Part shown: in pieces, positions 25,290 to 34,868 of the stretch
Position numbering within the stretch: position 1 is the stretch's first letter
How the letters are laid out: each line of letters opens with the position of its first letter
DNA from: Sediminihabitans luteus
GTDB lineage: Bacteria; Actinomycetota; Actinomycetes; Actinomycetales; Cellulomonadaceae
Reading direction: 5' to 3'
NCBI RefSeq assembly: GCF_002797595.1
Contig: NZ_PGFE01000003.1
Span: 186,001-250,000, forward strand
DNA: 64,000 nucleotides
The notes under the pieces: generated by a model
Seen by the model: the letters and a program-made list of their open reading frames with translations, nothing else
What the model was told of the DNA's origin: nothing
Databases searched by the model: none
Position numbers and translations under genes: made by a program

Positions 25290-26225
25290 ATGATCGCCGA
25301 CTACACGAGCGCCCTCCACGACGGCCCGTGGCACCACGAGCTCGTCCCGGCCAACGGCGCGCGCTTCCACGCCGCCGTGTGCGAGCCCGCCGAGCCGCGG
25401 CCCGCTCCCCTCGTCGTGCTGCTCCACACGTTCCCCCAGTACTGGTGGGCGTGGCGTCACCAGCTGCCCGCGATCGCCGCGGCCGGGTACCGCGTCGCCG
25501 CGATCGACCTGCGCGGCAACGGGGCCTCCGACAAGCCGCCCCTCGGCTACGACACCCCCATGCGCACGCGCGACGTCGCGGGCGTCGTCCGCTCTCTCGG
25601 CGCGGACCGCGCGGTCGTCGTCGGCCACGGCACGGGCGGGACCGTCGCGTGGGCCATGGCCGCGCTCCAGCCCGCGGTCACCGCGGGCGTCGCGGCCCTC
25701 GCCGCCCCGCACCCCGCACGCCTGCACGTCTCCGGACGCCGCGTGCTGACCCGGGTCGCGCGCCGTCACCTCGCGTTCGCGCAGGTCCCCGGCGTGCCCG
25801 AGCGCGCGCTCGCGCACGGCGACCTCGTCGACCGGCTGCTCGACGACGGTGCCGTGGTCCCGTTCGAGCGCGACGTCGTCGAGACGTACCGCACCGCGCT
25901 GCGCATCCCGTTCGCCGCGCACGGCGCCCTCGAGGGCGCGCGCTGGCCCGTGCGCTCGCTGAGCGTGCCCAGCGGACGCCGGTTCACCGGCTCGATGCGC
26001 CGCCGCATCGACGTGCCCGCGCTGCTCGCGATCGGCGAGCACGACCCGTTCGTGCGCCGGCGCGGCGTCGACACGGACGCCGCCGCGCTGGCACGGCACC
26101 TGCGGATCGAGGAGGTGCCCGGCGTCGGGCACTACCTGCCCGAGGAGGCGCCCGACGCGGTCTCCGCGCTGCTGGTCGACTGGCTCGACGACGTCACGAG
26201 CCGCCCGGGGCCCCGGGCAGCTTGA
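25290..26225 (+). CDS. Alpha/beta hydrolase-fold protein with Gly in place of the nucleophile
   Basis: 311 residues from ATG 25290 (TAGGTT box 8 nt upstream). Epoxide-hydrolase-like fold: [18 protein letters not shown] oxyanion region, [11 protein letters not shown], a cap domain, an IGEHDPF acid and a [10 protein letters not shown] His. The nucleophile elbow reads VVVGHGTGG, so residue 114 is Gly (GGC) where Ser (AGC) or Asp (GAC) is expected, one base away from either. As read, ordinary hydrolysis through a covalent intermediate should not be possible. It overlaps nth tail to tail by 32 bp. Confidence 0.85.
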   Translation: MIADYTSALHDGPWHHELVPANGARFHAAVCEPAEPRPAPLVVLLHTFPQYWWAWRHQLPAIAAAGYRVAAIDLRGNGASDKPPLGYDTPMRTRDVAGVVRSLGADRAVVVGHGTGGTVAWAMAALQPAVTAGVAALAAPHPARLHVSGRRVLTRVARRHLAFAQVPGVPERALAHGDLVDRLLDDGAVVPFERDVVETYRTALRIPFAAHGALEGARWPVRSLSVPSGRRFTGSMRRRIDVPALLAIGEHDPFVRRRGVDTDAAALARHLRIEEVPGVGHYLPEEAPDAVSALLVDWLDDVTSRPGPRAA

Positions 26226-26940
26226 CCATGCGGGCGGCCGCGACCGGGTCGTTCTCGCCGATCCCTGCCGACGCGCACAGCCCGGCGACCGCGCACGCGC
26301 CGCACGCGGGCCGCCGCGCGAAGCACACGCGCCGCCCGTGGAAGATCAGCCGGTGCGACAGCGCCGTCCACTCCCGCTTCTCGACCAGGCCGCCGACGAC
26401 CGTCTCGACCTTGACCGGGTCCTCCTCGTCGGTCCAGCCCAGCCGCCGCACGAGCCGCCCGAAGTGCGTGTCCACCGTGAGCCCCGGCACGCCGAACGCG
26501 TCGCCCAGCACCACGTTCGCGGTCTTGCGCCCCACGCCCGGCAGCGCGACCAGGTCGCGCATGCGGGCCGGCACCTGCCCGTCGTGCCGCTCGACGAGCG
26601 CCGCGCCCAGCCCCATGAGCGAGCGCGCCTTGGCCCGGAAGAACCCCAGCGGGCGCAGGATCTCCTCGAGCTCGGACGGGTCCGCCCCCGCGTACGCCGC
26701 GGCGTCCGGGTAGCGCGCGAACAGCTCGGGCGTCGTCGCGTTGACCCGCACGTCGGTCGTCTGCGCCGACAGCACCGTCGCGACGAGCAGCTCGAGCGGC
26801 GTCGTGAAGTCGAGCTCGCACCGCGCGTCCGGGTGCACGAGCGCGAGCTCGCGGTTGGTCCGGCGCGCACGCCGCACGAGCGCGAGCCTGCTCTCGGGGG
26901 CACGCTCGACGGAGGCTGCCTCGCCGGCACGGGGAGTCAT
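26194..26940 (-). CDS. nth: Endonuclease III
   Basis: 248 residues from ATG 26940. A DNA glycosylase/AP lyase that removes oxidised pyrimidines. Helix-hairpin-helix [13 protein letters not shown] contains the catalytic Lys; VDTHFGRL holds the catalytic Asp; [17 protein letters not shown] supplies the four cysteines of the 4Fe-4S cluster (C-x6-C-x2-C-x5-C). Length normal. A TAGTCT box 6 nt before the ATG indicates a leaderless transcript. It neighbours crp divergently, a common actinobacterial order. Confidence 0.96.
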   Translation of the reverse strand: MTPRAGEAASVERAPESRLALVRRARRTNRELALVHPDARCELDFTTPLELLVATVLSAQTTDVRVNATTPELFARYPDAAAYAGADPSELEEILRPLGFFRAKARSLMGLGAALVERHDGQVPARMRDLVALPGVGRKTANVVLGDAFGVPGLTVDTHFGRLVRRLGWTDEEDPVKVETVVGGLVEKREWTALSHRLIFHGRRVCFARRPACGACAVAGLCASAGIGENDPVAAARMVKLPGAPGGS

Positions 26941-27105
26941 CCCGCCAGACTACGCACAGCGTCCTGGGCGCCGCCTGACCGGCCGAGTTGCTCCGATAGG
27001 GCAGACTGGACCCTGGATTCCCCCCAGGATCCTCGGACGACGCGGCACCACCCCCGAAGGGACGCGGCCGTCGCCCGGACGTACGGACGACGAAGGACAG
27101 TTCGC

Positions 27106-27783
27106 GTGGACGACGACGTTGTGCTCTCGGCCCCGCTCTTCGCGACCATGGAGCGCGAGGAGACGGCTCGACTCTTCGAGTCGATGACCCAGATCGAGCT
27201 CGCCCGCGGCGAGGTGCTGTTCCGCGAGGGCGAGCCCGGCGACCGCCTCTACGTGATCGGCGAGGGCAAGATCAAGCTCGGGCGCCGCTCGAACGACGGC
27301 CGCGAGAACCTGCTGTCGATCCTCGGGCCCGGCGAGATGTTCGGCGAGCTCTCGCTGTTCGACCCGGGGCCCCGCACCGCGACCGCGAGCGCGGTCTCCG
27401 AAGCCGTGGTCCACGAGCTCGGCCACCAGCAGCTCGTCGCCTGGATCGAGACCCACCCGGGCGTCGCGACGCACATGCTCAACGCGCTCGCCCGCCGCCT
27501 GCGCCGCACCAACGAGACGCTCGCCGACCTCGTCTTCTCGGACGTCCCCGGCCGTGTCGCCAAGGCGCTGCTCGACCTCTCGCACCGCTTCGGCGAGACC
27601 ACCGACGAGGGGCTGCGCGTCGCGCACGACCTCACGCAGGAGGAGCTCGCACAGCTCGTCGGCGCGTCCCGCGAGACGGTGAACAAGGCCCTGGCCGACT
27701 TCGCCGCCCGCGGATGGGTGCGTCGCGAGGGCCGCGCCGTGGTGCTGCTCGACCTTGAGCGTCTCGAGCGCCGCGCGCGCTGA
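27106..27783 (+). CDS. crp: CRP/FNR-family global regulator (Crp/GlxR)
   Basis: 225 residues from GTG 27106 (GAAGGA upstream). N-terminal cyclic-nucleotide-binding barrel with GEMFGELSLFDPGPRTATA, the cAMP phosphate-binding cassette (Gly-Glu-Leu-Ser and Arg-Thr-Ala). The dimer helix and a winged HTH with LTQEELAQLVGASRETVNKAL follow. It matches the actinobacterial Crp/GlxR group, which responds to cAMP and controls carbon use among many genes. A terminator follows at 27807. In this chitin-degrading bacterium it could also act on the chitinase promoters; no site was identified. Confidence 0.92.
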   Translation: MDDDVVLSAPLFATMEREETARLFESMTQIELARGEVLFREGEPGDRLYVIGEGKIKLGRRSNDGRENLLSILGPGEMFGELSLFDPGPRTATASAVSEAVVHELGHQQLVAWIETHPGVATHMLNALARRLRRTNETLADLVFSDVPGRVAKALLDLSHRFGETTDEGLRVAHDLTQEELAQLVGASRETVNKALADFAARGWVRREGRAVVLLDLERLERRAR

Positions 27784-27806
27784 CACGCCCGCACCCCTGA
27801 CACGAG

Positions 27807-27835
27807 GGGCCGCGCACCGATCCGGTGCGCGGCCC
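27807..27835. terminator. Bidirectional intrinsic terminator
   Basis: Thirteen-base arms GGGCCGCGCACCG and complement with a 3-nt loop, followed by TTCGTCGTT, between the convergent crp and RidA genes. Confidence 0.88.
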
Positions 27836-27848
27836 TTCGTCGTTCGCC

Positions 27849-28367
27849 CTAGTCGCCGAGCTCGACCACGATCTCGACCTCGACCGGTGCGTCGAGCGGG
27901 AGCACCGCGACCCCGACGGCCGAGCGCGCGTGCACGCCTCGATCGCCGAAGATCTCGCCGATCACCTGGCTCGCGCCGTTGACGACGCCCGGCTGTCCGG
28001 TGAACGACGGGTCGCTCGCGACGAACCCGACCACCTTGACGACGCGCGCGACCCGGTCGAGGGACCCCGCGACGTCGTGCACCGCGGCGAGCGCGTTGAG
28101 CGCACAGGTGCGTGCGAGCTCCTGGGCGTCGGACGCCGCGACGAGCCCCGGCCCGTCACCGACCTTGCCCGTGGCGGGCAGGGCGCCGTCGACGAACGGG
28201 AGCTGGCCCGACGTGTAGACGTAGCCCCCGCTCACGACGGCCGGCACGTAGCTCGCGACCGGTGCGGCCACCGCGGGGAGCTCGATGCCGAGCTCCGCGA
28301 GCCGCGCCGCGACCGTGCCGGCGGCCGAGCCGCCGGGCGCCGACCCGCCCGCCGGGGCGCCGGTCAT
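27849..28367 (-). CDS. RidA-family protein (YjgF type)
   Basis: 172 residues from ATG 28367. The N-terminal 20 residues are Gly/Ala-rich. The core reads GYVYTSGQLPFVDG, ALNALAAVHDVAGSLDRVARVVKVVGFV, and ends with ARSAVGVAVLPLDAPVEVEI. RidA enzymes hydrolyse reactive enamine/imine intermediates made by PLP enzymes. The Arg of the active site (HARSAVGV) is present. Starts 2 nt after the DUF4177 stop, so the two are co-transcribed. Confidence 0.88.
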   Translation of the reverse strand: MTGAPAGGSAPGGSAAGTVAARLAELGIELPAVAAPVASYVPAVVSGGYVYTSGQLPFVDGALPATGKVGDGPGLVAASDAQELARTCALNALAAVHDVAGSLDRVARVVKVVGFVASDPSFTGQPGVVNGASQVIGEIFGDRGVHARSAVGVAVLPLDAPVEVEIVVELGD

Positions 28368-28369
28368 GC

Positions 28370-28534
28370 TCAGGCCTCGCCCGTCGGACGCTTCAGGTAG
28401 GCCACGAGCCCGTTGCCGTCGGGGCCCGTGACGACCTGGACGAGCTCCCAGCCGTCGGCGCCCCACTGGTCGAGGACAGCCTTGGTGTTGTGGATGATGA
28501 GGGGGATGGTCGCGTATTCCCAGGTGGTAGCCAT
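28370..28534 (-). CDS. DUF4177 small protein
   Basis: 54 residues: begins MATTWEYATIPL, contains LDQWGADGWELVQVV and ends KRPTGEA. The WELV core is the mark of DUF4177, small proteins of unknown role often next to RidA in actinobacteria. A TAGGCT box at 28541-28546, 6 nt from the ATG, marks a leaderless promoter for both genes. Confidence 0.85.
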   Translation of the reverse strand: MATTWEYATIPLIIHNTKAVLDQWGADGWELVQVVTGPDGNGLVAYLKRPTGEA

Positions 28535-28636
28535 GACCTGAGCCTAGCCGGAGACGCACCGCCGGTCCGTCGAACCCGCACACAACCCGCACACCCCGGA
28601 GGGTGGACCTGCCGGGGTCGGCGGGGCCTTCTCCCG

Positions 28637-28642
28637 TACGCT
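28637..28642 (+). promoter_or_regulatory. -10 TACGCT of a leaderless promoter
   Basis: TACGCT ends 7 nt before ATG 28650 of the PBP gene. Confidence 0.5.
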
Positions 28643-28649
28643 GGGCACC

Positions 28650-30989
28650 ATGGCTTCTTCCGCGCGCTCCCACGGTCGCCACGTCACCGTCTTCCAGCTC
28701 GTCGCCCTGCTGCTCGCCCTCGTGCTCGTGGCAGGGATCGGTGGCATCCTCGCGGGCGGTCTGCTGATCCCCGTGGCGGCCGGCACCAAGACGCTCGCGG
28801 ACAGCGCGGTGCAGGTCTTCGACGACCTCCCCGACGACCTCGAGCCCGGACCGCTCTCGCAGCAGTCGGTGATCTACGCGAACGACGGCAAGACCGTGAT
28901 CGCACGGTACTGGACCGAGAACCGGATCGTGGTCGGCCTCGACGAGGTCTCGCAGCCCATGAAGGACGCGGTCATCGCGACCGAGGACAAGCGCTTCTGG
29001 GAGCACGGCGGCGTCGACATCACGGGCACCACGCGCGCGTTCGTCAACAACTTCTCGGGCGGTGACGTCGAGGGTGCGTCGACGCTCACGCAGCAGTACG
29101 TCAAGAACGTGCTCATCGAGCAGGCCGTGCGTGACGACGACCCGCTGGCCGCCGAGGCCGCGCGCGCCCAGACCAACGAGCGCAAGCTCCGCGAGGCCAA
29201 GCTCGCGATCGCGCTCGAGAAGAAGATGACCAAGCCCGAGATCCTCGAGGCCTACCTCAACATCTCGCAGTTCGGCAACGGCGTGTACGGGGTCGAGACC
29301 GCCGCGCGGTACTTCTTCGGCAAGCACGCGAAGGACCTCAACATCACGGAGTCCGCGACGATCGCCGGCATCACCAAGGGCCCCAGCGCGTACGACCCGA
29401 CGATCAGCGAAACGACGATGAAGAACGCGACGGGTCGTCGCAACACCGTGCTGAACCTGATGTACCAGCAGAACTACATCACCCTGGACCAGTTCAACAC
29501 CGCGCGGACGTCGAAGCTCGAGGACACGCTCGACCTGCACCCGGTAGAGGCCGGCTGCGCCGCGTCGCAGCAGTACGCGTTCTTCTGCGACTACGTGACC
29601 AAGGAGATCGTCGCGCAGCCCGCGTTCGGCGAGACCGCCAAGGACCGTCAGGACCTCCTGTACCGCGGCGGCCTGAGCATCGTCACGACGGTCGACCCGA
29701 CGATGCAGAAGGCCGCGTACAAGGACATCACCGAGGCCGTGCCGGCCGACGACCCGTCGACGCTCGAGGCCGCGATCTCCTCGGTCGAGCCGGGCACGGG
29801 CAAGATCCTCGCGATGGCGCAGAACCGCCCGTACAACCCTGCCGCGACCGACAACGCCGAGGGCACGGTCGTCAACTACAGCGCTGACATGGCGCACGGC
29901 GCGTCCGACGGCTTCCAGGTCGGGTCGAACTTCAAGCCGTTCGTGCTCGCCGAGTGGCTGCGCAGCGGTCACACGCTCAACGAGACGGTCAACGCGAACA
30001 AGGTTCCCCGGAACCCGAGCTGGTTCGACACGGGCTCGTGCTCCGGGCCGCTCGCTGACCAGGAATGGACCATCGCCAACTCGGAAGGCAACATCAGCGG
30101 CAACGTGAGCGTGCTCAAGGCCACCGCGCAGTCGATCAACACCGCGTTCGTGGACATGGGCAGCAAGCTCAAGCTCTGCAACATCCGCGACACCGCGTGG
30201 GACTCCGGGTTCCGTCCGTCCAACGCCGCCAACCCGACCGTCGACGACATCGAGCTCCAGGCCCCGATGATCATCGGTACGGGCGTCTCGTCGCCGCTGC
30301 AGATGGCCGCTGCGTACGCGACCTTCGCCTCCGGGGGGACGTACTGCACCCCGATCGCGATCACGAAGGTGACCGACGCGGACGGCAAGGACCTCGCGGT
30401 GCCCGGGCAGGACTGCGAGCAGTCCCTCGACCCGAAGATCGCCAACACCGTCGCCTACGCCATGAAGGGCCCCCTGGCGCCCGGCGGCACCGCCCCGCAC
30501 GCGGCGCTCGACCGGCCTGCCGCCGGCAAGACCGGCACGACCCAGATGAGCGCGCAGACCTGGTTCACGGGCTACACCCCCGACCTCTCGACCTCGGTGT
30601 GGGTCGGCAGCGCGGAGGGGAACAAGCAGTTCAACATGGACACGACGGTCAAGGGTGTCCGCTACGCCCCGCTCTACGGCTCGTCGATCGCCGCGCCCAC
30701 GTGGCACGACTTCATGACGACCGCGCTCGAGGGCGTTCCCGCCCGCGACTTCGCCGCACCGGACCCGACGATGGTCGGCAAGCCCAAGCCCGCCTACACC
30801 CCGCCTGCCGACGACGACAAGGACTCGGACGACGGCGACAAGGGCAAGGACTCCGACAACGGGTCGGACAAGGGCGGCGACAAGGGCGGCGACGCCGAGA
30901 ACACCAGCAACACCCTGACCGACCTGCTCGACGACGCCGCCTCCGGGCAGTGGGACGCCGACCTGTGGGGCGACGGGAGCAACGGCTGA
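28650..30989 (+). CDS. Class A penicillin-binding protein
   Basis: 779 residues from ATG 28650. One N-terminal membrane helix (about 15-44), then a GT51 glycosyltransferase domain with ATEDKRFWEHGGVD (catalytic Glu112), GASTLTQQYVKN and a second region EKKMTKPEILEAYLN. The transpeptidase domain has the SxxK pair Ser426/Lys429 (GSNFKPF), S495-I-N497 and K627-T-G629. It polymerises and cross-links peptidoglycan outside the membrane. The C-terminus is a low-complexity Asp/Lys/Gly tail (DKGKDSDNGSDKGGDKGG) of about 60 residues. The next gene starts 8 nt after the stop. Confidence 0.95.
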   Translation: MASSARSHGRHVTVFQLVALLLALVLVAGIGGILAGGLLIPVAAGTKTLADSAVQVFDDLPDDLEPGPLSQQSVIYANDGKTVIARYWTENRIVVGLDEVSQPMKDAVIATEDKRFWEHGGVDITGTTRAFVNNFSGGDVEGASTLTQQYVKNVLIEQAVRDDDPLAAEAARAQTNERKLREAKLAIALEKKMTKPEILEAYLNISQFGNGVYGVETAARYFFGKHAKDLNITESATIAGITKGPSAYDPTISETTMKNATGRRNTVLNLMYQQNYITLDQFNTARTSKLEDTLDLHPVEAGCAASQQYAFFCDYVTKEIVAQPAFGETAKDRQDLLYRGGLSIVTTVDPTMQKAAYKDITEAVPADDPSTLEAAISSVEPGTGKILAMAQNRPYNPAATDNAEGTVVNYSADMAHGASDGFQVGSNFKPFVLAEWLRSGHTLNETVNANKVPRNPSWFDTGSCSGPLADQEWTIANSEGNISGNVSVLKATAQSINTAFVDMGSKLKLCNIRDTAWDSGFRPSNAANPTVDDIELQAPMIIGTGVSSPLQMAAAYATFASGGTYCTPIAITKVTDADGKDLAVPGQDCEQSLDPKIANTVAYAMKGPLAPGGTAPHAALDRPAAGKTGTTQMSAQTWFTGYTPDLSTSVWVGSAEGNKQFNMDTTVKGVRYAPLYGSSIAAPTWHDFMTTALEGVPARDFAAPDPTMVGKPKPAYTPPADDDKDSDDGDKGKDSDNGSDKGGDKGGDAENTSNTLTDLLDDAASGQWDADLWGDGSNG

Positions 30990-30997
30990 GCCCCGCG

Positions 30998-31999
30998 GTG
31001 GCCCGCGCGGGCCGCTGGCTCGGCGCGGGTGCGGCGGTCTGCGCCGCCGGGCTTGCCTACGCGCACCTCGAGACGAAGCTCTTCACGCTGCGCGAGCGGA
31101 CCGTGCCGGTGCTCGCCCCGGGCGCGCGCGACCTGCGCGTGCTGCACGTCTCCGACCTGCACCTCACACCCGGTCAGCGGCGCAAGATCGACTGGGTCCG
31201 CTCGCTCGCGGACCTCTCCCCCGACCTCGTGGTCAACACGGGCGACAACATGGCCCACCGGGGCGCGCTCGCACCGCTCCTGCACGCGCTCGAGCCGCTC
31301 CTCGTGGCCGCGCCCGGGGCGTTCGTCATGGGCTCGAACGACTACTACGCGCCCGTCATGAAGAACCCCGCGCGCTACCTGCTCCCCGACGCACGCTCGC
31401 CCCGCACCACGAAGCAGCCGAACCTCCCGGCCGCCGAGCTCGCGCTCGCGATGCGTTCCGCGGGCTGGCGGGACCTGTCGAACCGCCGCGACACCGTCGT
31501 GGCCGACGGGCGGCGCATCGACCTCGTCGGGGTCGACGACCCGCACCTCGACCTGGACGTGTTCCCCGTTCGCGATGAAGGCAGTGACCTCGGTGGCCGC
31601 AGTGACCTCGGTGGCCGTGGCCGCAGCGACCCTGACGCCAGCACCCCGCCCGCCGTGCGCGACCCGGCGACCGCGCTGCGGCTCGCCGTCACGCACGCGC
31701 CGTACCGCCGCGTGCTCGACCAGATGCACGACGACGGCAACGACCTGATCCTCGCGGGCCACACGCACGGCGGCCAGCTGCGCTTGCCGTTCTACGGCGC
31801 GCTCGTGACGAACTGCGACGTCGACCGCCGCCGCGCGAGCGGGCTGCACGGCTGGCCGGGTGCCCGACCCGACGCGCCGGGCGGGCACGACTCGACCTGG
31901 CTCGAGGTGTGCGCGGGAGCCGGCACCTCGCCCTACGCCCCGGTGCGCTTCGCGTGCCGTCCCGAGGCCGTGCTGCTCACGCTCACCGCCCGCTCCTGA
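30998..31999 (+). CDS. Membrane-anchored metallophosphoesterase
   Basis: 333 residues from GTG 30998. An N-terminal hydrophobic stretch (LGAGAAVCAAGLAYA) is followed by the calcineurin-like motifs HVSDLHL, NTGDN, MGSNDYY (normally GNHD), THAPY and GHTHGG, which bind two metal ions. YkuE/YaeI-like members act on phosphodiesters or lipid phosphates at the membrane; the substrate is unknown. Its position behind the PBP gene is conserved in many actinobacteria. A tandem 18-bp duplication inside the coding region adds a Gly-Arg-Ser-Asp loop (see 31583-31618). Confidence 0.85.
   Translation: MARAGRWLGAGAAVCAAGLAYAHLETKLFTLRERTVPVLAPGARDLRVLHVSDLHLTPGQRRKIDWVRSLADLSPDLVVNTGDNMAHRGALAPLLHALEPLLVAAPGAFVMGSNDYYAPVMKNPARYLLPDARSPRTTKQPNLPAAELALAMRSAGWRDLSNRRDTVVADGRRIDLVGVDDPHLDLDVFPVRDEGSDLGGRSDLGGRGRSDPDASTPPAVRDPATALRLAVTHAPYRRVLDQMHDDGNDLILAGHTHGGQLRLPFYGALVTNCDVDRRRASGLHGWPGARPDAPGGHDSTWLEVCAGAGTSPYAPVRFACRPEAVLLTLTARS
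31583..31618 (+). repeat. In-frame tandem 18-bp duplication
   Basis: AGTGACCTCGGTGGCCG(C/T) occurs twice in a row, encoding two copies of SDLGGR in a surface loop of the phosphoesterase. One base differs. Confidence 0.9.
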
Positions 32000-32164
32000 C
32001 CGTCCGAGAGCCCGGACCGGGGCGTGCGCAGGGCCGCGGACCGCGGCGGATCCGAGCGCTCCGTGGTCGAGTTTCGTTCCTGGGCCCATCGTCGTCTATG
32101 CTGGGCAGGCTCCACCGGAGAACGCGGTCTCACCGCGGTCCGGCAGAGCGCGGTGACACATCAC

Positions 32165-32242
<78 letters not shown>

Positions 32243-32245
32243 CAG

Positions 32246-32276
32246 AAGGCCCTCGAGGGATTCCCTCGAGGGCCTT
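32246..32276 (+). terminator. tRNA terminator
   Basis: Arms AAGGCCCTCGAGGGA and complement, followed by TCTC, start 5 nt after the tRNA. Confidence 0.88.
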
Positions 32277-32428
32277 TCTCGTGCCCCGACGAGCGCGGCA
32301 CCCTGTCCATCCCGTGGGCACCACGAAGGATCCTTAACACTCCGGACACACGCCCGCAGCACGTGCGAGCGCTCCGCGGTCCACACTGGGCAGCAGCAGG
32401 TCGACACCGCGGTCACCGGAGGTTCCCC

Positions 32429-33649
32429 ATGGTTGAGACGTTCGTCCTCGTCGGAGGCGGGCTCGCGTCGGCGCGCGCCGCCGAGACGCTCCGCAGCGAG
32501 GGGTTCGGCGGGCGCATCGTCCTCGTGGGACGCGAGGGGGTCCGACCCTACGAGCGGCCGCCGCTGTCGAAGGACTACCTGCGCGGCGAGGTCGAGGGCG
32601 AGTCGGTGTTCGTCCACCCGTCCGGCTGGTACGACGAGCGCGACGTCCGCCTCCGGCTCGGTCTGCCCGCGGTGGGGCTCGACCCTGCCAACCACCACCT
32701 GACCCTCGCGGACGGCACGCTCCTGACGTACGACAGGCTGCTGCTCGCGACCGGGTCGACGCCGCGCGCGCTGCCCGTCGCGGGTGGTGACCTCGCGGGC
32801 GTGGTCTCGCTGCGGACCGTGGGCGACAGCTCGCGCCTGGCCGCGCAGCTCGGCGTGGTGCAGGACGCCGGCGGGCGGGTCGTCGTGCTCGGCTCGGGCT
32901 GGATCGGGCTCGAGGTCGCGTCGGCCGCGCGGGCCGGCGGCATCGACGTGACGGTCGTCGGGCGCTCGTCGGTGCCCCTCGCGGGGCCGCTCGGCGCGCA
33001 CCTCGGCGGGTTCTTCGCCGACCTGCACCGCGAGCAGGGCGTGCGGCTCGTGGGCGACGCGAGCGCGGTCGCGCTGACCGGCACCGACGGGCGGGTCACG
33101 GGCGTCGACCTGACCACGGGCGAGCACCTGCCCGCCGACCTCGTGCTCGTCGCGATCGGCGCGCTGCCCGAGGTGCGGCTCGCGAGCGTCGGCGGGCTCG
33201 CGCTCGACCCGACCACCGGTGGCGTCCTGACCGGGCCGACCCTCGCGACGTCCGACCCCGACGTCTTCGCCGCGGGCGACGTCGCCGCGGTGCCGTCCGA
33301 GCGCTACGGGACCACGCTGCGCGTCGAGCACTGGGCGCGCGCGAACGACCAGGGCCCGCACGCCGCCCGCGCGATGCTCGGATCACGCGACCCGTACACG
33401 ACGCTGCCGTACTTCTTCACCGACCAGTACGACCTCGGCATGGAGTACACCGGGTACGTCGCGCACCCCGACAAGGCCGAGATCGTCGTCAGCGGGTCGC
33501 TCGAGGAGAGCGAGGCCGTGGTCTTCTGGATCGAGGACGACCGCGTCGCCGCGGGCATGGCGCTCAACGTCTGGGACCGGCAGGACGACGTCGCCGCGCT
33601 GATCGGTCAGGACGAGGTCGACCGCGCGGCGCTCGAGGCGTTCGTCTGA
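32429..33649 (+). CDS. FAD-dependent oxidoreductase, ferredoxin/rubredoxin reductase type
   Basis: 406 residues from ATG 32429 (GGAGG 6 nt upstream). Two Rossmann motifs: VLVGGGLASARAAETLR for FAD and VVVLGSGWIGLEVASAARAGG for NAD(P)H. TSDPDVFAAGDVAAVPS is the second FAD motif. PYERPPLSKDYL is the usual cluster seen in ferredoxin reductases of Rieske-type oxygenase and P450 systems. The C-terminal reductase domain (FFTDQYDLGMEYTGY) is complete. No ferredoxin gene lies next to it, so the partner is unknown. Confidence 0.88.
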   Translation: MVETFVLVGGGLASARAAETLRSEGFGGRIVLVGREGVRPYERPPLSKDYLRGEVEGESVFVHPSGWYDERDVRLRLGLPAVGLDPANHHLTLADGTLLTYDRLLLATGSTPRALPVAGGDLAGVVSLRTVGDSSRLAAQLGVVQDAGGRVVVLGSGWIGLEVASAARAGGIDVTVVGRSSVPLAGPLGAHLGGFFADLHREQGVRLVGDASAVALTGTDGRVTGVDLTTGEHLPADLVLVAIGALPEVRLASVGGLALDPTTGGVLTGPTLATSDPDVFAAGDVAAVPSERYGTTLRVEHWARANDQGPHAARAMLGSRDPYTTLPYFFTDQYDLGMEYTGYVAHPDKAEIVVSGSLEESEAVVFWIEDDRVAAGMALNVWDRQDDVAALIGQDEVDRAALEAFV

Positions 33650-33656
33650 CGGGTTC

Positions 33657-34793
33657 TCACCGCCGGGGCACCTCGCGGCGCGGGGCACCGACGTACTCGC
33701 TCAGCGGCCGGATCAGCGCGTTCGCGGCGCGCTGCTCCATGACGTGCGCGGTCCACCCGACCACCCGGCTCGCGACGAACAGCGGCGTGAACGTCTGCGT
33801 GTCGAAGCCCAGGAGGTGGTACGCCGGGCCGGCCGGGTAGTCGAGGTTCGGCAGGATCCCCTTGCGCACGGCCATGGCGTCGGCGAGCGCGTCGTACAGC
33901 TCGCCCAGGTCGGCGCGGCCGTGGTGCGCGACGAGGTCGTCGAGCGTCGCCTTCATCGTCGGCACGCGCGAGTCGCCGTGCTTGTAGACGCGGTGGCCGA
34001 ACCCCATGATCTTGCGCCGCGCGGCGAGCGCGTCGTCGAGCCAGGCGGCCGCGCGGTCGGCGGAGCCGATCTCGGCGAACGCCTCCATGACGGCCTCGTT
34101 CGCACCGCCGTGCAGCGGACCCTTGAGCGCGCCGACCGCGGCGGTGACCGCGGAGTAGAGGTCGCTCAGGGTCGAGGTGACCACGCGCGCGGTGAACGTC
34201 GAGGCGTTGAACGAGTGCTCGGCGTACAGCACCATCGACACCTCGAACGCGCGCACCGCCTCGGGCGCGGGCTCCTCGCCGAACGTCGTCCACAGGAAGT
34301 TCGCGGCGTACCCGAGGTCGTCGCGCGGCTCGACGAGGTCGAGCCCCCGACGCCGCCGCTGGTCGAGCGCCACGACGCCGGGCAGCACCGCCCACAGCCG
34401 TCCGGCCTTGGCCTGCTCGGCCTCCGGGCTCGTGTCGTCGGCGGTCGGGTCGAGCGCACCGAGCAGCGAGACCGCGGACCGCACGACGTCCATCGGGTGG
34501 GCCGTGGTGGGCAGCGACAGGACCAGGTCGCGGACGGCGTCCGGCAGGGCCCGGTGGGAACGCTCGGTCACGGTCTGGGCGGCGAGCTGCGCGGGCGTCG
34601 GGAGCTCACCGTGCCACAGCAGGTGCGCGACCTCCTCGAAGCTCGTGCGCTCGGCGAGGTCCTGCACCGGGTACCCCCGGTACAGCAGCGAGTTGGACTC
34701 CGGGTCGACCTTGCTGACGCTCGTGACGTCGACGACGACTCCGGCCAGGCCCTTGCGGATCTCGCCGGGCCCGCCTGCTGCGGTGCTGCTCAT
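33657..34793 (-). CDS. prpC: 2-methylcitrate synthase
   Basis: 378 residues from ATG 34793 with GAAGGAG 5 nt upstream. Citrate-synthase fold; catalytic residues in LHGGANE (His), MGFGHRVYKHGDSR (His) and the FDTQTFTPLF region. It condenses propionyl-CoA with oxaloacetate in the methylcitrate cycle. The assignment as methylcitrate rather than citrate synthase rests on the adjoining prpB and prpD and the RKGLAGVVVDVTSVSKVD start. A large hairpin sits between prpB and prpC. Confidence 0.92.
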   Translation of the reverse strand: MSSTAAGGPGEIRKGLAGVVVDVTSVSKVDPESNSLLYRGYPVQDLAERTSFEEVAHLLWHGELPTPAQLAAQTVTERSHRALPDAVRDLVLSLPTTAHPMDVVRSAVSLLGALDPTADDTSPEAEQAKAGRLWAVLPGVVALDQRRRRGLDLVEPRDDLGYAANFLWTTFGEEPAPEAVRAFEVSMVLYAEHSFNASTFTARVVTSTLSDLYSAVTAAVGALKGPLHGGANEAVMEAFAEIGSADRAAAWLDDALAARRKIMGFGHRVYKHGDSRVPTMKATLDDLVAHHGRADLGELYDALADAMAVRKGILPNLDYPAGPAYHLLGFDTQTFTPLFVASRVVGWTAHVMEQRAANALIRPLSEYVGAPRREVPRR

Positions 34794-34819
34794 GGTCACT
34801 CCTTCGTGAACGGTGAGCG

Positions 34820-34865
34820 TCACGTCCTGGCCCCCTCCCGCACCGGGGAGAGGGCCAGGACGTGA
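34820..34865. repeat. Palindromic intergenic element, family A (copy 1)
   Basis: Arms TCACGTCCTGGCCC (34820-34833) and complement (34852-34865), perfect over 14 bp, with an inner part that can also fold. Sits 3 nt beyond the prpB stop and may attenuate prpC. Two close relatives occur at 45319 and 46232. Confidence 0.8.
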
Positions 34866-34868
34866 CCC

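Noticed and set aside
27849-30707. A long minus-strand frame across the PBP gene and into RidA
   Set aside because: Its first part is opposite the PBP and has no recognisable sequence. Only its last 172 residues are a real gene (RidA), with its own start at 28367.
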